This document shows, one piece after another, positions 49,594 to 58,722 of a stretch of DNA of 64,000 nucleotides. The notes beneath the pieces were generated by a model. The model did not search any database. It was not told where the DNA came from and saw only the letters and a program-made list of their open reading frames with translations. The stretch comes from Cupriavidus consociatus. GTDB lineage: Bacteria > Pseudomonadota > Gammaproteobacteria > Burkholderiales > Burkholderiaceae. The number at the start of each line of letters is the position of its first letter. Position 1 is the stretch's first letter. The DNA lies in contig NZ_JAGIQA010000003.1 in assembly GCF_017814975.1 (NCBI RefSeq), positions 124,001 to 188,000 of the forward strand, read 5' to 3'. The translations under genes were made by a program, and so were the position numbers.

Positions 49594-51006
49594 CTAGCGT
49601 CCCTGCACCGCCTCGCGCTTCACGCACTTCGGATTGATCTGCCTGGCATCGAGGCGGCGGAAAACCAGTCCCGACAGTACCGTAACCAGGCCCATGCCGA
49701 GGAAGGCGAGCCGGTAGGCCGGCGCCGCCGTGCCCAGCTTGGCCGAGAACACGCTGACGAGTCCGCCGCCGATCGTCACGCCCAGTCCGATCGCCAGCAT
49801 CTGCACCATCGAGAACAGGCTGTTGCCGCTGCCGGCGTCCTCGCGCGACAGGCCCTTCAGCGTGACACTGTTCATCGCGGCGAACTGCATCGAATTGGCG
49901 CAGCCGAAGACCGACAGTTGCAGCATCGACAGCGCCAGCGGCCAGCCCGGCGACATGGCCGCGAACGATGCAATGGACACGCCGACGATCCACGTGTTGA
50001 CCAGCAGGAACATGTCGTACCCGAACCGGTTCACCAGCGGCACGATCCAGCGCTTGGAAATCGTGCCCGCGATGGCGATCGGCAGCAGCATCAGGCCCGA
50101 ATGAAATGGCGAATAGCCGAGCTGCAACTGGAACAGCAACGGCAGCAGGAACGGAACGGCGCCCGAGCCGATCCGGCACACCAGGTTGCCGATCAGGCCG
50201 ACGCTGAAGTTCGGTTCGCGGAACAGCGCCAGCCGGAACAGCGGCTCGGCGTGCCGCCTGGCATGCGGAATATAGAGCAGTCCGCTGCCAATGCTGACAG
50301 CGGCCAGCAACGCGCTCCACGGGCTATGCGCGCCGTTCTCGAGCGCCAGCGAGAACGTGACCATGCACAGCGACAGCAGCCCGCAGCCGATCCAGTCGAA
50401 TGGCGGCGCCGTGCCCGCCTCACCCCGCGGCAGATAGCGGCGCACCGCGAACAGGCCCACCATCCCCACCGGCACGTTGATCAGGAAGATCCAGTGCCAC
50501 GAGGCGCCCTGCACCAGCCATCCACCCAGGACCGGCCCGAAGATCGGCCCGACCTGGCCGGCAATGGAGACGAAGGCCAGCGCCGCGATGTACTGCTCGC
50601 CCGGGACATTGCGCAACACGGCCAGGCGGCCGATCGGCAGCAGCATCGATCCGCCGATGCCCTGCAGCACGCGCGCGATCACCAATTGCGAGAGCGTCGA
50701 GGCGGCGGCACAGAACACCGAGCCGAGCACGAAGATCAGGATGGCGCTGAAATAGACGCGCCGCGTGCCAAACTTGTCCGCCAGCCAGCCCGAGGCCGGC
50801 GTCAGCATCGCCATGGTCAGGGTATAGGCCACTACCACCGGTTTCAGGTCGAGCGGACTCTCGCCGAGACTGTGCGCCATCGAGGGCAGCGCGGTATTGA
50901 CGATCGTGGTGTCCAGCGTCTGCATGAAGAAACCGGCAAAGACGATCCATAGCATGGCCTTGCGGGAAAAATCCTGGCCGGCGGCGGGGGCTGAGACGGT
51001 ATGCAT
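49594..51006 (-). CDS. mdtD: MdtD-like MFS multidrug exporter (DHA2 type)
   Basis: A 470-residue, ~14-segment exporter. It follows my memory of E. coli MdtD closely: AGFFMQTLDTTIVNTALPSM, LGESPLDLKPVVVAYTLTMA, PASGWLADKFGTRRVYFSAI, VLQGIGGSMLLPIGRL, QVGPIFGPVLGGWLVQ, ASWHWIFLINVPVG and GYSPFHSGLMLLPIAIAG. E. coli MdtD is 471 residues. It is predicted to expel small toxic or metabolic compounds with proton influx. There is no mdtABC next to it. Divergent from a LysR gene; a 10-bp-arm palindrome lies in the gap. Confidence 0.85.
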   Translation of the reverse strand: MHTVSAPAAGQDFSRKAMLWIVFAGFFMQTLDTTIVNTALPSMAHSLGESPLDLKPVVVAYTLTMAMLTPASGWLADKFGTRRVYFSAILIFVLGSVFCAAASTLSQLVIARVLQGIGGSMLLPIGRLAVLRNVPGEQYIAALAFVSIAGQVGPIFGPVLGGWLVQGASWHWIFLINVPVGMVGLFAVRRYLPRGEAGTAPPFDWIGCGLLSLCMVTFSLALENGAHSPWSALLAAVSIGSGLLYIPHARRHAEPLFRLALFREPNFSVGLIGNLVCRIGSGAVPFLLPLLFQLQLGYSPFHSGLMLLPIAIAGTISKRWIVPLVNRFGYDMFLLVNTWIVGVSIASFAAMSPGWPLALSMLQLSVFGCANSMQFAAMNSVTLKGLSREDAGSGNSLFSMVQMLAIGLGVTIGGGLVSVFSAKLGTAAPAYRLAFLGMGLVTVLSGLVFRRLDARQINPKCVKREAVQGR

Positions 51007-51104
51007 GAGGGGGTCTTCGGTGAGGCGTGGCCGGAGAACTCCGGACAGCTGCCTGGATGCTACGCAGGGGCCGCCTCATCGGGAACCCGTCTGGTCTTAT
51101 TGAC

Positions 51105-51127
51105 TGTCATCGGAAAATCCGATGACA
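51105..51127. promoter_or_regulatory. perfect palindrome between mdtD-like and LysR genes
   Basis: TGTCATCGGA (51105-51114) and TCCGATGACA (51118-51127), spacer AAA. It ends eight bases before the LysR ATG and starts 98 bases from the exporter start. Likely operator of the LysR protein, for autorepression and exporter control. Confidence 0.75.
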
Positions 51128-51135
51128 ATGCCGCG

Positions 51136-51993
51136 ATGCTCAATCCCGTATGGATCCAGACCTTCGCCACGGTTGCCACGGCGCGCAGCTTCACGGACGC
51201 CGGACGCCTGCTCGGCCTGTCGCAGTCATCGGTCAGCGATCACATCCGCCGGCTGGAACAGAGCGTGAACCGGCGGCTGTTCGTGCGCGACACGCACTCC
51301 CTGTCGCTGACGCCCGACGGCGAGGCGCTGCTGGTTCATGCGCGGCTGATCCTCGAATCGCTGGCGCGCGCCGAGGCGCAGTTCAGCGGTCCGCGGCTGC
51401 AGGGCCGGGTCCGGCTGGGTACCTCCGAAGACCTGGCGCAGGGGCCGCTTCCCAACCTGCTGGCGGCGTTCCGGGCCACGCACCCGGATGTCGAGCTCGA
51501 GATCACGATCGCCATGACCAGCAAGCTGTACGAGGGCATCGAGGCCGGCACGCTCGACCTGATCGTCGGCAAGCGCCGCGAAGGCGAGCGCCGGGGCGTG
51601 CCGCTGTTCCTGGGCCAGCTTGAATGGCTGGCGCGGCCCGGCACCGTGGTCGACGTGGGCCAGCCCCTGCCGCTGATCCTCGTCAACGAGCCCAGCGTGA
51701 CCCGCTCGGTAGTGCTGGACACGCTGGCCAAGGCCGGCTGGCGCTGGCGGGTGGCCTGCACCAGCAGCAGTCATTCGGGCTGCATAGCGGCGGCGCGCGG
51801 CGGACTCGGGATTACGGTACGGGCGCAGAACCTGACCGGCGGCGGGCTGGTGCCCCCGGTCAACGTCGATGCCCTGCCGCCGCTGCCCGGCATCGAATTC
51901 ATCACGCTGGCGGCGCGGCGGCTGACGCGCCCTGCCGAGACGCTGCAGCAGCTGATCCGCAAGAGCGACCTGCGCGCGGGGCGGGTGGACTGA
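51136..51993 (+). CDS. LysR-family regulator divergent from the exporter
   Basis: A 285-residue LysR protein: LNPVWIQTFATVATARSFTD, AGRLLGLSQSSVSDHIRRLE, NRRLFVRDTHSLSLTPDGEA. The effector domain begins near residue 90 (RVRLGTSEDLAQGPLPNLLA) and includes GIEAGTLDLIVGKR. The ATG at 51136 starts right at the family N-terminus; the in-frame ATG at 51001 would add 45 unrelated residues. It is convergent with the D-aminoacylase gene and divergent from the MdtD-like exporter. Confidence 0.92.
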   Translation: MLNPVWIQTFATVATARSFTDAGRLLGLSQSSVSDHIRRLEQSVNRRLFVRDTHSLSLTPDGEALLVHARLILESLARAEAQFSGPRLQGRVRLGTSEDLAQGPLPNLLAAFRATHPDVELEITIAMTSKLYEGIEAGTLDLIVGKRREGERRGVPLFLGQLEWLARPGTVVDVGQPLPLILVNEPSVTRSVVLDTLAKAGWRWRVACTSSSHSGCIAAARGGLGITVRAQNLTGGGLVPPVNVDALPPLPGIEFITLAARRLTRPAETLQQLIRKSDLRAGRVD

Positions 51994-52005
51994 ACGCCAT
52001 GGCGT

Positions 52006-53454
52006 TCAGTCCGAGCGACCATGCCGCAGCACCCTGCCGGCGTGCGCATCGACCGTCCCGCCGTTCCGGCAGGCAAGCCTGCCATTGACGAACACCGCAA
52101 GAATGCCGGTACTGACTGCAGTCGGGTTCTCGTAAGTCGCCGCTCCGCTGACGGTCTCTTCATCGAATACGACGACGTCGGCGTGCGCGTTCTCCGCGAG
52201 CACCCCCCGCCCTGCCAGGCCAAAACGCCCTGCACTCAATCCGGTCATCTTGTGGACCGCCAGTTCCAGCGCAAGGATGCGCCTTTCGCGCACATAGTGC
52301 CCCAGCACCCTCGGAAACGTGCCCCACAGACGCGGGTGCGGGCTCACGTCATGCGCCAGCCCATCGGACCCGACCATGGTCAGCGGATGCTGCAGGATGC
52401 GGCTGACGTCGTCCTCGCTCATCGCGAAGTAGATCGCGCCGGCCGGCTGCAGCGTCTGCGCCAGTTCTTCAGGCGTCACGCCGCGCTCGCGTGCGAGGGC
52501 AAACAACGAGCGTCCTGCGGCGGCTGGATCCGCCTTCGACCAGGTTACCCGCACATCGTCCGACTGCGCCACGCGGCCGGGCAGCAGCATGGTGGACGAG
52601 GCATTGTAGGGATAGCAGTCCAGGCACACCGGCTGGCTGCGCGACGCGTTTTCGATCAGCGCCAGCGTCTCCACCGAACGTCCATGGTTGGCCTTGCCGA
52701 CCAGCTTGTGGTGCGACAGCACGGTGTCGATGCCAAGGGCGCGTCCGATCAGCAGCGCCTCGCGCAGGGCGCTGTCGATGGCATCGCCCTCGTCGCGGAT
52801 ATGCATGGTGATGATGCCCCGGGCGTTCGTCAGCGGCGCGCCCACCGCGATGACCTCGTCAGTGCTGGCGGCCTGTGCCGGCGGGTAATAGAGCCCGGTA
52901 GACATGCCAATGGCGCCGGCCTCCAGCGCCATGGACAGGTCCAGTGCCATCAGCCGCGCTTCATCCGCGCTCGCGGCGCGGTCCAGACGGTCCATGCGCC
53001 GCACGCGCAGCGTGGTGTGGCCCACCAGGCAGGCGGCATTCACCGCCGGGCCGGACTGCTCCAGCGCATCCAGGTAATCGCCGAAGCGGCCGTAGCGCCA
53101 GGCGTCGGCTCCCAGCAGATCAAGGGGCGCCGGCGGCGCGGCCACGGCATGCAGCGGAGCCAGGCTGATGCCGCAATTGCCTGTGATGACCGTCGTCACG
53201 CCTTGCGACAGCTTGGGATGCGGGCCTGCGGGGGCATCGAGCAGCAGCCGGTCGTCGTGCGTGTGGACATCGATGAAGCCGGGGGCAACGATGCGGCCCC
53301 GCGCATCGAAGCGCTCTTTGGCAGGCACACCCGAAAGATCTCCGAGCCCGGCGATGCGGCCCTGGACGATGCCGACATCCGCCTGCCGGCGCGGTGCGCC
53401 AGTCCCGTCGATCACCGTGCCGCCTTCGATGATGAGATCCAGCATGGTTTTCAT
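52006..53454 (-). CDS. N-acyl-D-amino-acid deacylase (D-aminoacylase) family amidohydrolase
   Basis: A 482-residue amidohydrolase. Metal-site motifs: IVAPGFIDVHTHDDRLLL, TTVITGNCGISLAPLH (the cysteine bridge ligand of D-aminoacylases), ITMHIRDEGD, VLSHHKLVGKANHGRS and TMVGSDGLAHD. It hydrolyses N-acyl-D-amino acids or related amides in the cytoplasm. It is 26 bases after the asparaginase gene, the last of a Bug-asparaginase-deacylase operon. This suggests catabolism of D-amino-acid derivatives or amides (inference). Confidence 0.88.
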   Translation of the reverse strand: MKTMLDLIIEGGTVIDGTGAPRRQADVGIVQGRIAGLGDLSGVPAKERFDARGRIVAPGFIDVHTHDDRLLLDAPAGPHPKLSQGVTTVITGNCGISLAPLHAVAAPPAPLDLLGADAWRYGRFGDYLDALEQSGPAVNAACLVGHTTLRVRRMDRLDRAASADEARLMALDLSMALEAGAIGMSTGLYYPPAQAASTDEVIAVGAPLTNARGIITMHIRDEGDAIDSALREALLIGRALGIDTVLSHHKLVGKANHGRSVETLALIENASRSQPVCLDCYPYNASSTMLLPGRVAQSDDVRVTWSKADPAAAGRSLFALARERGVTPEELAQTLQPAGAIYFAMSEDDVSRILQHPLTMVGSDGLAHDVSPHPRLWGTFPRVLGHYVRERRILALELAVHKMTGLSAGRFGLAGRGVLAENAHADVVVFDEETVSGAATYENPTAVSTGILAVFVNGRLACRNGGTVDAHAGRVLRHGRSD

Positions 53455-53480
53455 TCAGTCGCCCCGCTCGTCATTGGCTT

Positions 53481-54563
53481 TCATTGCTGCGCGAAGAAGT
53501 CGGAGATCTGCCGGATATCCCTGGTCCTGGTCAACGCCAGCATCAGCAGGATCCGCGCCTTGGCCGCCGTCAGCGCGCCGGCCGCCATGCTCCCCGAGAC
53601 CTTCGGCGTCACGATGCCGCTTACCACGCGCGAGCCGCGCACGATCGGGATGCCTTTGCCGCCGAACTCACGGATCAGCGCTTCGTGATCCGGGCTGGCA
53701 TTGCCGTTGCCGGTGAAGCCGATGACCACGCCCTGCGCGCCCTCGTTCACCGCATCGCGCACCAGTTGCATTTCCTGCCCCTGGTAGCGGTACACCAGCT
53801 CGACACGCGGCAGCCTGGTGACGCCCGAGACGTCGAAGTACAGCTCGCCCTTGGCGCGCGCCGGCTCGTAGTAGTAGATCACCCGCTCCCCTGCCACGGC
53901 ACCGAGGTAGCCTTGCTCGACGGAGCCCATGGCATCAACATTGAGCGTGTTCATCTTGGTGACGTACCGCGCCGCACTGATGCGGTCGTTCATCACCACC
54001 ATGACGCCACGGTCGCGCGAATCCCGGTCGGCGGCCACCATGACGGCATCGAGAAGGTTCACCGGTCCGTCCGCGCTGAGCGACGTTGCGGGGCGCATCG
54101 AACCCGTCACGACGACGGGCTTGCTGGACCGCGTGGCCAGGCTCAGGAAATAGGCTGTTTCCTCCATCGTGTCCGTGCCGTGCGTGACCACGACACCGGC
54201 GACGTCCGGCTCCGCCAGCACCGCATTGACCCGCTTCGCGAGGTTGAGGATGTTCTCGCTGGTGATGACGTTGCTGCCGACATTGACGATCTGCTCGGCC
54301 CGCACGTTGGCGTAGTTGTGGATCTGGGGCACCGCCTTCAGCAGGCTGTCGACGCCAGCCAGCTGGCCGCTGTAGTTGGCCATGTCGGTCGGCGAGCGTG
54401 TCGAACTCACAATGGTGCCGCCGGTGGCAAGGATGACCACGCCTGGCCTGGGCGCGGCGCCGGCCGGCTGCTGCGATTCCTTTGCCGGCTGGGCGGCGGC
54501 GGGAAGAATGAACATGTTTGTCACGGCGAACCACGCCAGCAGTGCGCGAAATGAGGTCTTCAT
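53481..54563 (-). CDS. ansB: periplasmic type II L-asparaginase
   Basis: A 360-residue asparaginase/glutaminase with a signal peptide (KTSFRALLAWFAVTNMFILP, then AAAQ). The two catalytic threonine motifs are ILATGGTIVSS and VVTHGTDTMEETAYFL; the neighbouring VVVTGSMRPATSLSADGPVN is also typical. It hydrolyses asparagine (and often glutamine) in the periplasm. Length is usual for exported type II enzymes. Between the Bug receptor and D-aminoacylase genes with gaps of under 30 bases. Confidence 0.92.
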   Translation of the reverse strand: MKTSFRALLAWFAVTNMFILPAAAQPAKESQQPAGAAPRPGVVILATGGTIVSSTRSPTDMANYSGQLAGVDSLLKAVPQIHNYANVRAEQIVNVGSNVITSENILNLAKRVNAVLAEPDVAGVVVTHGTDTMEETAYFLSLATRSSKPVVVTGSMRPATSLSADGPVNLLDAVMVAADRDSRDRGVMVVMNDRISAARYVTKMNTLNVDAMGSVEQGYLGAVAGERVIYYYEPARAKGELYFDVSGVTRLPRVELVYRYQGQEMQLVRDAVNEGAQGVVIGFTGNGNASPDHEALIREFGGKGIPIVRGSRVVSGIVTPKVSGSMAAGALTAAKARILLMLALTRTRDIRQISDFFAQQ

Positions 54564-54592
54564 GATTTCCAGTCGGTTGGGAGGGTCGGTGC

Positions 54593-55582
54593 TCAGTCCA
54601 CTTGCGCACCGGAGCGCTGCACTACGCTGGCCCAGAGCGGGGTTTCGCGCGCGACGCGTTCGGTCAGCCGCTCGGGCGCGCCGGTCAGTGTCTCGAAGCC
54701 GATGGCGGCATACCTTTCACGGACAGACGGCTTCGCCAGCACGGTGTTGATGACGCTGTTCAGCTGCGCGACGATGGCCCTTGGCGTCTGGGCGGGTGCG
54801 ACAATGCCGCCCCAGGCCACGATGTCGTAGCCCGGCACGCCCGATTCGGCGATCGTCGGCGTCTCCGGAAACAGGCGGCTGCGTTGCGCGCCAGTCACGG
54901 CCAGCACCGTGAGCCGCCCAGCCTTGATATGCGGCGAGATTGAACTGAGGTTGTCGAACATCAGGTCCACCTGCCCGCCCATCAGGTCCTGGATGGCTTG
55001 CGGGCTGCCGCGATACGGCACATGCGTCATCGAGCTGCCGGTCATGGCCTTGAACAGTTCCCCGCTCAGGTGTCCGGTCGTGCCGTTACCGGCGGAGCCC
55101 ATGGTGAGCATGCCAGGCTTCGACTTCGCCAGTGCGATGAGTCCCTTGACATTGCTCACGCCAAGATCCTTGCGCACCACCAGCGCGTTCTGGACATAGC
55201 CGAGCAGCGCGACCGGCACGAGCTGCCGGTCCGGGTCATAGGGCAGCTTCCTGAACAGGGCCTTGTTGATGGCCAGCGTGCCCACGTTGCCATAGCCGAT
55301 GGTGTAGCCGTCCGGCGCGGCATTGACCAGGTCGACCATGCCCACGTTGCCCGCGCCGCCAGGTTTGTTGTCCACGATGAAAGACTGGCCCAGTGAAACG
55401 GACAGTTCTTCCGTCAGCAGACGACAGATGGCATCGGGCGATCCGCCCGCGGCCGACGGCACCACCAGCCTGACCGGGCGGCCGGGCCAGCCGGCGGCAC
55501 GCGGCAGCCCGGAAATGCCAAGGGACGCCGCCGCGATGCCGAGCTTCAGCACCTCGCGGCGGGTTAGTTGTTTCATGGGCAT
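54593..55582 (-). CDS. Bug-family receptor with Tat-like signal
   Basis: A 329-residue Bug substrate-binding protein. The signal is twin-arginine-like (LTRREVLKLGIAAASLGISG). The mature part has WPGRPVRLVVPSAAGGSPDA, FIVDNKPGGAGNVGMVDLVN, GSAGNGTTGHLSGELF and HVPYRGSPQAIQDLMGGQVD. It likely binds a carboxylate or amide for uptake; its neighbours suggest asparagine, an N-acyl amino acid or similar. Starts at 55582 and 55576 are both possible. First gene of the asparaginase operon, divergent from the LysR gene at 55754. Confidence 0.9.
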   Translation of the reverse strand: MPMKQLTRREVLKLGIAAASLGISGLPRAAGWPGRPVRLVVPSAAGGSPDAICRLLTEELSVSLGQSFIVDNKPGGAGNVGMVDLVNAAPDGYTIGYGNVGTLAINKALFRKLPYDPDRQLVPVALLGYVQNALVVRKDLGVSNVKGLIALAKSKPGMLTMGSAGNGTTGHLSGELFKAMTGSSMTHVPYRGSPQAIQDLMGGQVDLMFDNLSSISPHIKAGRLTVLAVTGAQRSRLFPETPTIAESGVPGYDIVAWGGIVAPAQTPRAIVAQLNSVINTVLAKPSVRERYAAIGFETLTGAPERLTERVARETPLWASVVQRSGAQVD

Positions 55583-55675
55583 CGACTCACTTCTCCTCGT
55601 TGGAATCACTGGGTGTGTTCAGCCGGATGGTAGAAGGGGTGTCGGGGTTGGACAAACCACATTTACTGCGGCTGG

Positions 55676-55692
55676 CATGAGGAATCCTCATG
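55676..55692. promoter_or_regulatory. T-N11-A palindrome between Bug and LysR genes
   Basis: CATGAGGA (55676-55683), A, TCCTCATG (55685-55692): perfect 8-bp arms, centre one base. It contains the LysR-type T-N11-A core. It lies 61 bases upstream of the LysR start and 93 upstream of the Bug start, so it is a likely activator site for the asparaginase operon. Confidence 0.7.
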
Positions 55693-55753
55693 ACCGGGCA
55701 GGTAATTCCCCTGTATCCTGAGCCTTCATCACGGGCTTGCCCCCGCTTTTCTC

Positions 55754-56653
55754 ATGAACCTTCACGTACGCGCCCCATCGACGATGTCGTTGCTGTGCCT
55801 GGAAGCCAGTGCGCGCCTGCATTCCTTCACGGCAGCCGCGAAGGAGCTGCAGCTGACGCAGGGAGCCGTGAGCCGGCAGATCCAGACGCTGGAAGACCGG
55901 CTCGGCGTGAGGCTCTTTACGCGCACGCGCGAAGCGCTGGTCCTGACGGATGCCGGGCGCTACTACCTGGGAGAGATCGGGCCGCTGCTGCAGAAGCTCG
56001 AGCGTGCCACTGCCAGCGTGATGGCGCTCAAGGGCCGGGGGGGTGCGCTTTCGTTGTCGGTCGGGGCCTCGGTGGGCACGTATTGGCTGATTCCGCGTTT
56101 GCCCGCCTTTACACGCGCGCATGGCGAAATCACGCTCAACCTCGGCACGCGCGTGGGCCCTGTCGATTTCCGCACCACGGCTGTCGACGCATCCCTGGAA
56201 TTCGGCGATGGCCAGCGCGCGGGCCTGCACAACGAGTTTGTATTGCCGCTGATGCTTTCGCCCTATGCCGCGCCGGCGTGGATCGCCAGCAACGGGAAGG
56301 CGGTCGACGCCGATACGCCCCGCGCGTCCCTGATCCACCATCAGACCTTGCCCGACGCATGGGACGAATGGTTCCGGCTGGATGGCATCGCCGGCGAAGC
56401 CGGCCGGGAAGGCCCCCGCTATGAAATCATGTCGATGGCGCTGAATGCTGCCGTAGCCGGCATGGGCGTGGCGCTGCTGCCGCCGTATATGGCGGACGAC
56501 ATGGTGGCACTGGGGCGGCTGAGGCGCCTGTCGCGCCGCAAATGGCGCTATGCCAAGGGCTATTACCTGGTCTATCCGGAAGAGTCCGCGGCGCTGCAAG
56601 CGCTGCAGGTGTTCAGGGAGTGGCTGCAGGAACAGGCATCGGAGAGCGCGTAG
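55754..56653 (+). CDS. LysR-family regulator (GcvA-like) of the asparaginase operon
   Basis: A 299-residue GcvA-like LysR protein: LLCLEASARLHSFTAAAKEL, LTQGAVSRQIQTLEDRLGV, RLFTRTREALVLTDAG. Effector-domain features are LSLSVGASVGTYWLIPRLPA and AVAGMGVALLPPYMADDMV. It is divergent from the Bug-asparaginase-deacylase genes, its likely target, and convergent with the enoyl-CoA-hydratase-like gene. Confidence 0.92.
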   Translation: MNLHVRAPSTMSLLCLEASARLHSFTAAAKELQLTQGAVSRQIQTLEDRLGVRLFTRTREALVLTDAGRYYLGEIGPLLQKLERATASVMALKGRGGALSLSVGASVGTYWLIPRLPAFTRAHGEITLNLGTRVGPVDFRTTAVDASLEFGDGQRAGLHNEFVLPLMLSPYAAPAWIASNGKAVDADTPRASLIHHQTLPDAWDEWFRLDGIAGEAGREGPRYEIMSMALNAAVAGMGVALLPPYMADDMVALGRLRRLSRRKWRYAKGYYLVYPEESAALQALQVFREWLQEQASESA

Positions 56654-56693
56654 CTGCCCGTTCCGCGGCGTTGCCGCCTTTGAAATGCCCGGT

Positions 56694-57464
56694 CTATTCC
56701 CGCCACTGTGGCCGACGCTTTTCCACGAACGCCGCAATCCCCTCCTTTGCGTCGTCGGTCGCGGCCACCTGGCAGAACGTATCCACGGCGTACGAGACCC
56801 CGCGGCGGTAATCGCTGTCCGCGGCACGGTGGAACGCCGCGCGGCCGATCGTCATCGCCGAGCGTGACTTCGACGCGAGCGTCCTTGCCAGGCGGCGCGC
56901 CTCGGCCAGGACCTCGTCGTCGGGCACCAGGCGGTTGACCAGGTGCAGCGCCTGCGCCTCGGCGGCATCGAAAGTGCGCCCCGTGAACAGCAGGTCGAAC
57001 GCAACATGCCGGCCGACAATGCGCGGCAGATGGGTGAAGTGAATGGCGGGCAGCATGCCGACATCGATCTCCGGATAGCCGAAGCTCGCGCTCCCTGCGG
57101 CAACGATCAGGTCGCAGGATATGGCCACGGTCATGCCGCCCCCCCGCGCCGCGCCGGCCACCGCCGCGATCGAGGGCTTGCCCAGCTGGTATTGCGCATC
57201 GCTCAGCCGCACATAGAGCTTGTCGAGCAACGCATGGATGTCGGCCGCGCAGGCGCCCTGCAGCGCGCTGATATCGAGCCCGGCGCAGAAGCGGCCCGGC
57301 GCCTTGCTGGCGATGATGACGGCACGCGCGGAATCGTCAGCGGCGGCGCGCTGCAATGCCTGGATCAAGGCATCGACCATCGGGATGGTCAGGGCATTGA
57401 CGGGGGCGTTGTCCAGCAGGATTTCGGCGACGTGGTCGCTTACGGTGTAGGTGACGAGTGACAT
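56694..57464 (-). CDS. enoyl-CoA hydratase/isomerase family protein
   Basis: A 256-residue crotonase-fold protein: NAPVNALTIPMVDALIQALQ, the oxyanion segment GRFCAGLDISAL, then AGAARGGGMTVAISCDLIVA and ASFGYPEIDVGMLPA. In classical hydratases a glutamate follows GGG (GGGCEL); here that position is threonine (GGGMTV), while the second glutamate (PEI) is kept. It may therefore be an isomerase, a hydrolase or another crotonase activity. Last gene of the Bug-CoA-transferase operon, gap 29 bases. Confidence 0.85.
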   Translation of the reverse strand: MSLVTYTVSDHVAEILLDNAPVNALTIPMVDALIQALQRAAADDSARAVIIASKAPGRFCAGLDISALQGACAADIHALLDKLYVRLSDAQYQLGKPSIAAVAGAARGGGMTVAISCDLIVAAGSASFGYPEIDVGMLPAIHFTHLPRIVGRHVAFDLLFTGRTFDAAEAQALHLVNRLVPDDEVLAEARRLARTLASKSRSAMTIGRAAFHRAADSDYRRGVSYAVDTFCQVAATDDAKEGIAAFVEKRRPQWRE

Positions 57465-57493
57465 GGTGAAGTTGGTGAGAGTGAACAGCCGAT

Positions 57494-58705
57494 TCAGGCG
57501 GCGCGGGCTTGCGCCACGCCGATGCCGATCGTGCCATCGTCGGCGAGGCGACGGACTTGTTCGGCCGAGAAGCCTGCTTCATGCAGGATTTCACCGCTAT
57601 GTTCGCCCAGCAGCGGCGCGGGCCGGTGCGCCGCACGCGGCCCTTGCCGGAAGCGTACCGGCAGCCCGACGTTGCTGACCATCCCCAGCACCGGGTGGTC
57701 GGACTCGACGATCAGTTGCCGCGCCTGCACCTGCGGATGGGCCAACGCCTGGTCCAGCGTCTGGATCGGCGAGCATGGCACGCCGGCCTGGCGCAACCGG
57801 TCCAGCCAGAAGGCTGTCGTATCCCTGCCGATGCGGTCCTGCACCAGTGCCACCGTGCGCGTGAAGTGCCTGACCCGGCTGGCGTTGGTGGCAAAGTCCG
57901 GATGGTCCACCCACTGGTCGAGTCCTGCCACGGCACAAAAGCGCCGCCACTGCGCGTCGTTGCCGACGCCGAGCATCAGCGGGCCATCGGCGGCCTCGAA
58001 GGCCTGGTATGGCGACATCGACGGATGGGCCGTTCCCATTTTCTGCGGCACCTGCCCCGTGCGCCAGTAGTTTTGCGCCATATAGCCCATGAAGCCGAGC
58101 GCCGTTTCCATCAGCGCCACTTCAAGGTAGACGCCTTTGCCGGTCGACTGGCGCTCGATCAGCGCGGCCAGGATGCCGCTGAAAGCATGCATGCCGGTGC
58201 CCAGGTCGACCGGCGAGAAGCTCGCCCGTGCAAAGCTGCCGCCGGGCTCGCCCATGGTGCTGATCATGCCGCTGAAGGCCTGCAGCATGACGTCGTAGCC
58301 CGGCTCCTGCCCGAGCGGACCATCGCGGCCGTAGCCCGAGATCTCGCAGTAGATGAGCCGCGGGTTGAGCGCATGCAGCGTGTCGTAGTCCACGCCAAGC
58401 CTGGCCGCGGTGCCGCCGCCGAAGCCCTGCAGCACGACATCCGCCTGCGCCGCGAGGCGCTGCACGACCTGCTGCCCGGCACTGGTCTTCAGGTCGACCG
58501 CGATGCTGCGCTTGTTGTGGTTGACGGACAGGAACACCGCCGACTGGCCCGCCTCCTGCGGCAGCCAGGCGCGGGTGTCGTCGCCCTGGCCCGGGGGTTC
58601 TACCTTGATGACATCGGCACCCAGCTCGCCGAGATACTGGCCGCAAAGCGGCCCGGCCAGGACCTTGCTCAGGTCCAGCACGCGAATGCCTTTCAGTGGT
58701 TGCAT
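57494..58705 (-). CDS. family III CoA transferase (CaiB/BaiF)
   Basis: A 403-residue CoA transferase of family III. It starts LKGIRVLDLSKVLAGPLCGQ and carries LGELGADVIKVEPPGQGDD, FLSVNHNKRSIAVDLKT, ISGYGRDGPLGQEPGYDVML (with the catalytic aspartate in YDV) and YLEVALMETALGFMGYMAQ. It moves CoA between carboxylates such as succinate, formate or a catabolic acid. The ATG at 58705 has GGAGG eight bases upstream and is chosen over 58726. It lies between the Bug gene (17 bases) and the hydratase-like gene. Confidence 0.92.
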   Translation of the reverse strand: MQPLKGIRVLDLSKVLAGPLCGQYLGELGADVIKVEPPGQGDDTRAWLPQEAGQSAVFLSVNHNKRSIAVDLKTSAGQQVVQRLAAQADVVLQGFGGGTAARLGVDYDTLHALNPRLIYCEISGYGRDGPLGQEPGYDVMLQAFSGMISTMGEPGGSFARASFSPVDLGTGMHAFSGILAALIERQSTGKGVYLEVALMETALGFMGYMAQNYWRTGQVPQKMGTAHPSMSPYQAFEAADGPLMLGVGNDAQWRRFCAVAGLDQWVDHPDFATNASRVRHFTRTVALVQDRIGRDTTAFWLDRLRQAGVPCSPIQTLDQALAHPQVQARQLIVESDHPVLGMVSNVGLPVRFRQGPRAAHRPAPLLGEHSGEILHEAGFSAEQVRRLADDGTIGIGVAQARAA

Positions 58706-58722
58706 TGTCAGGTCCTCCGGTG

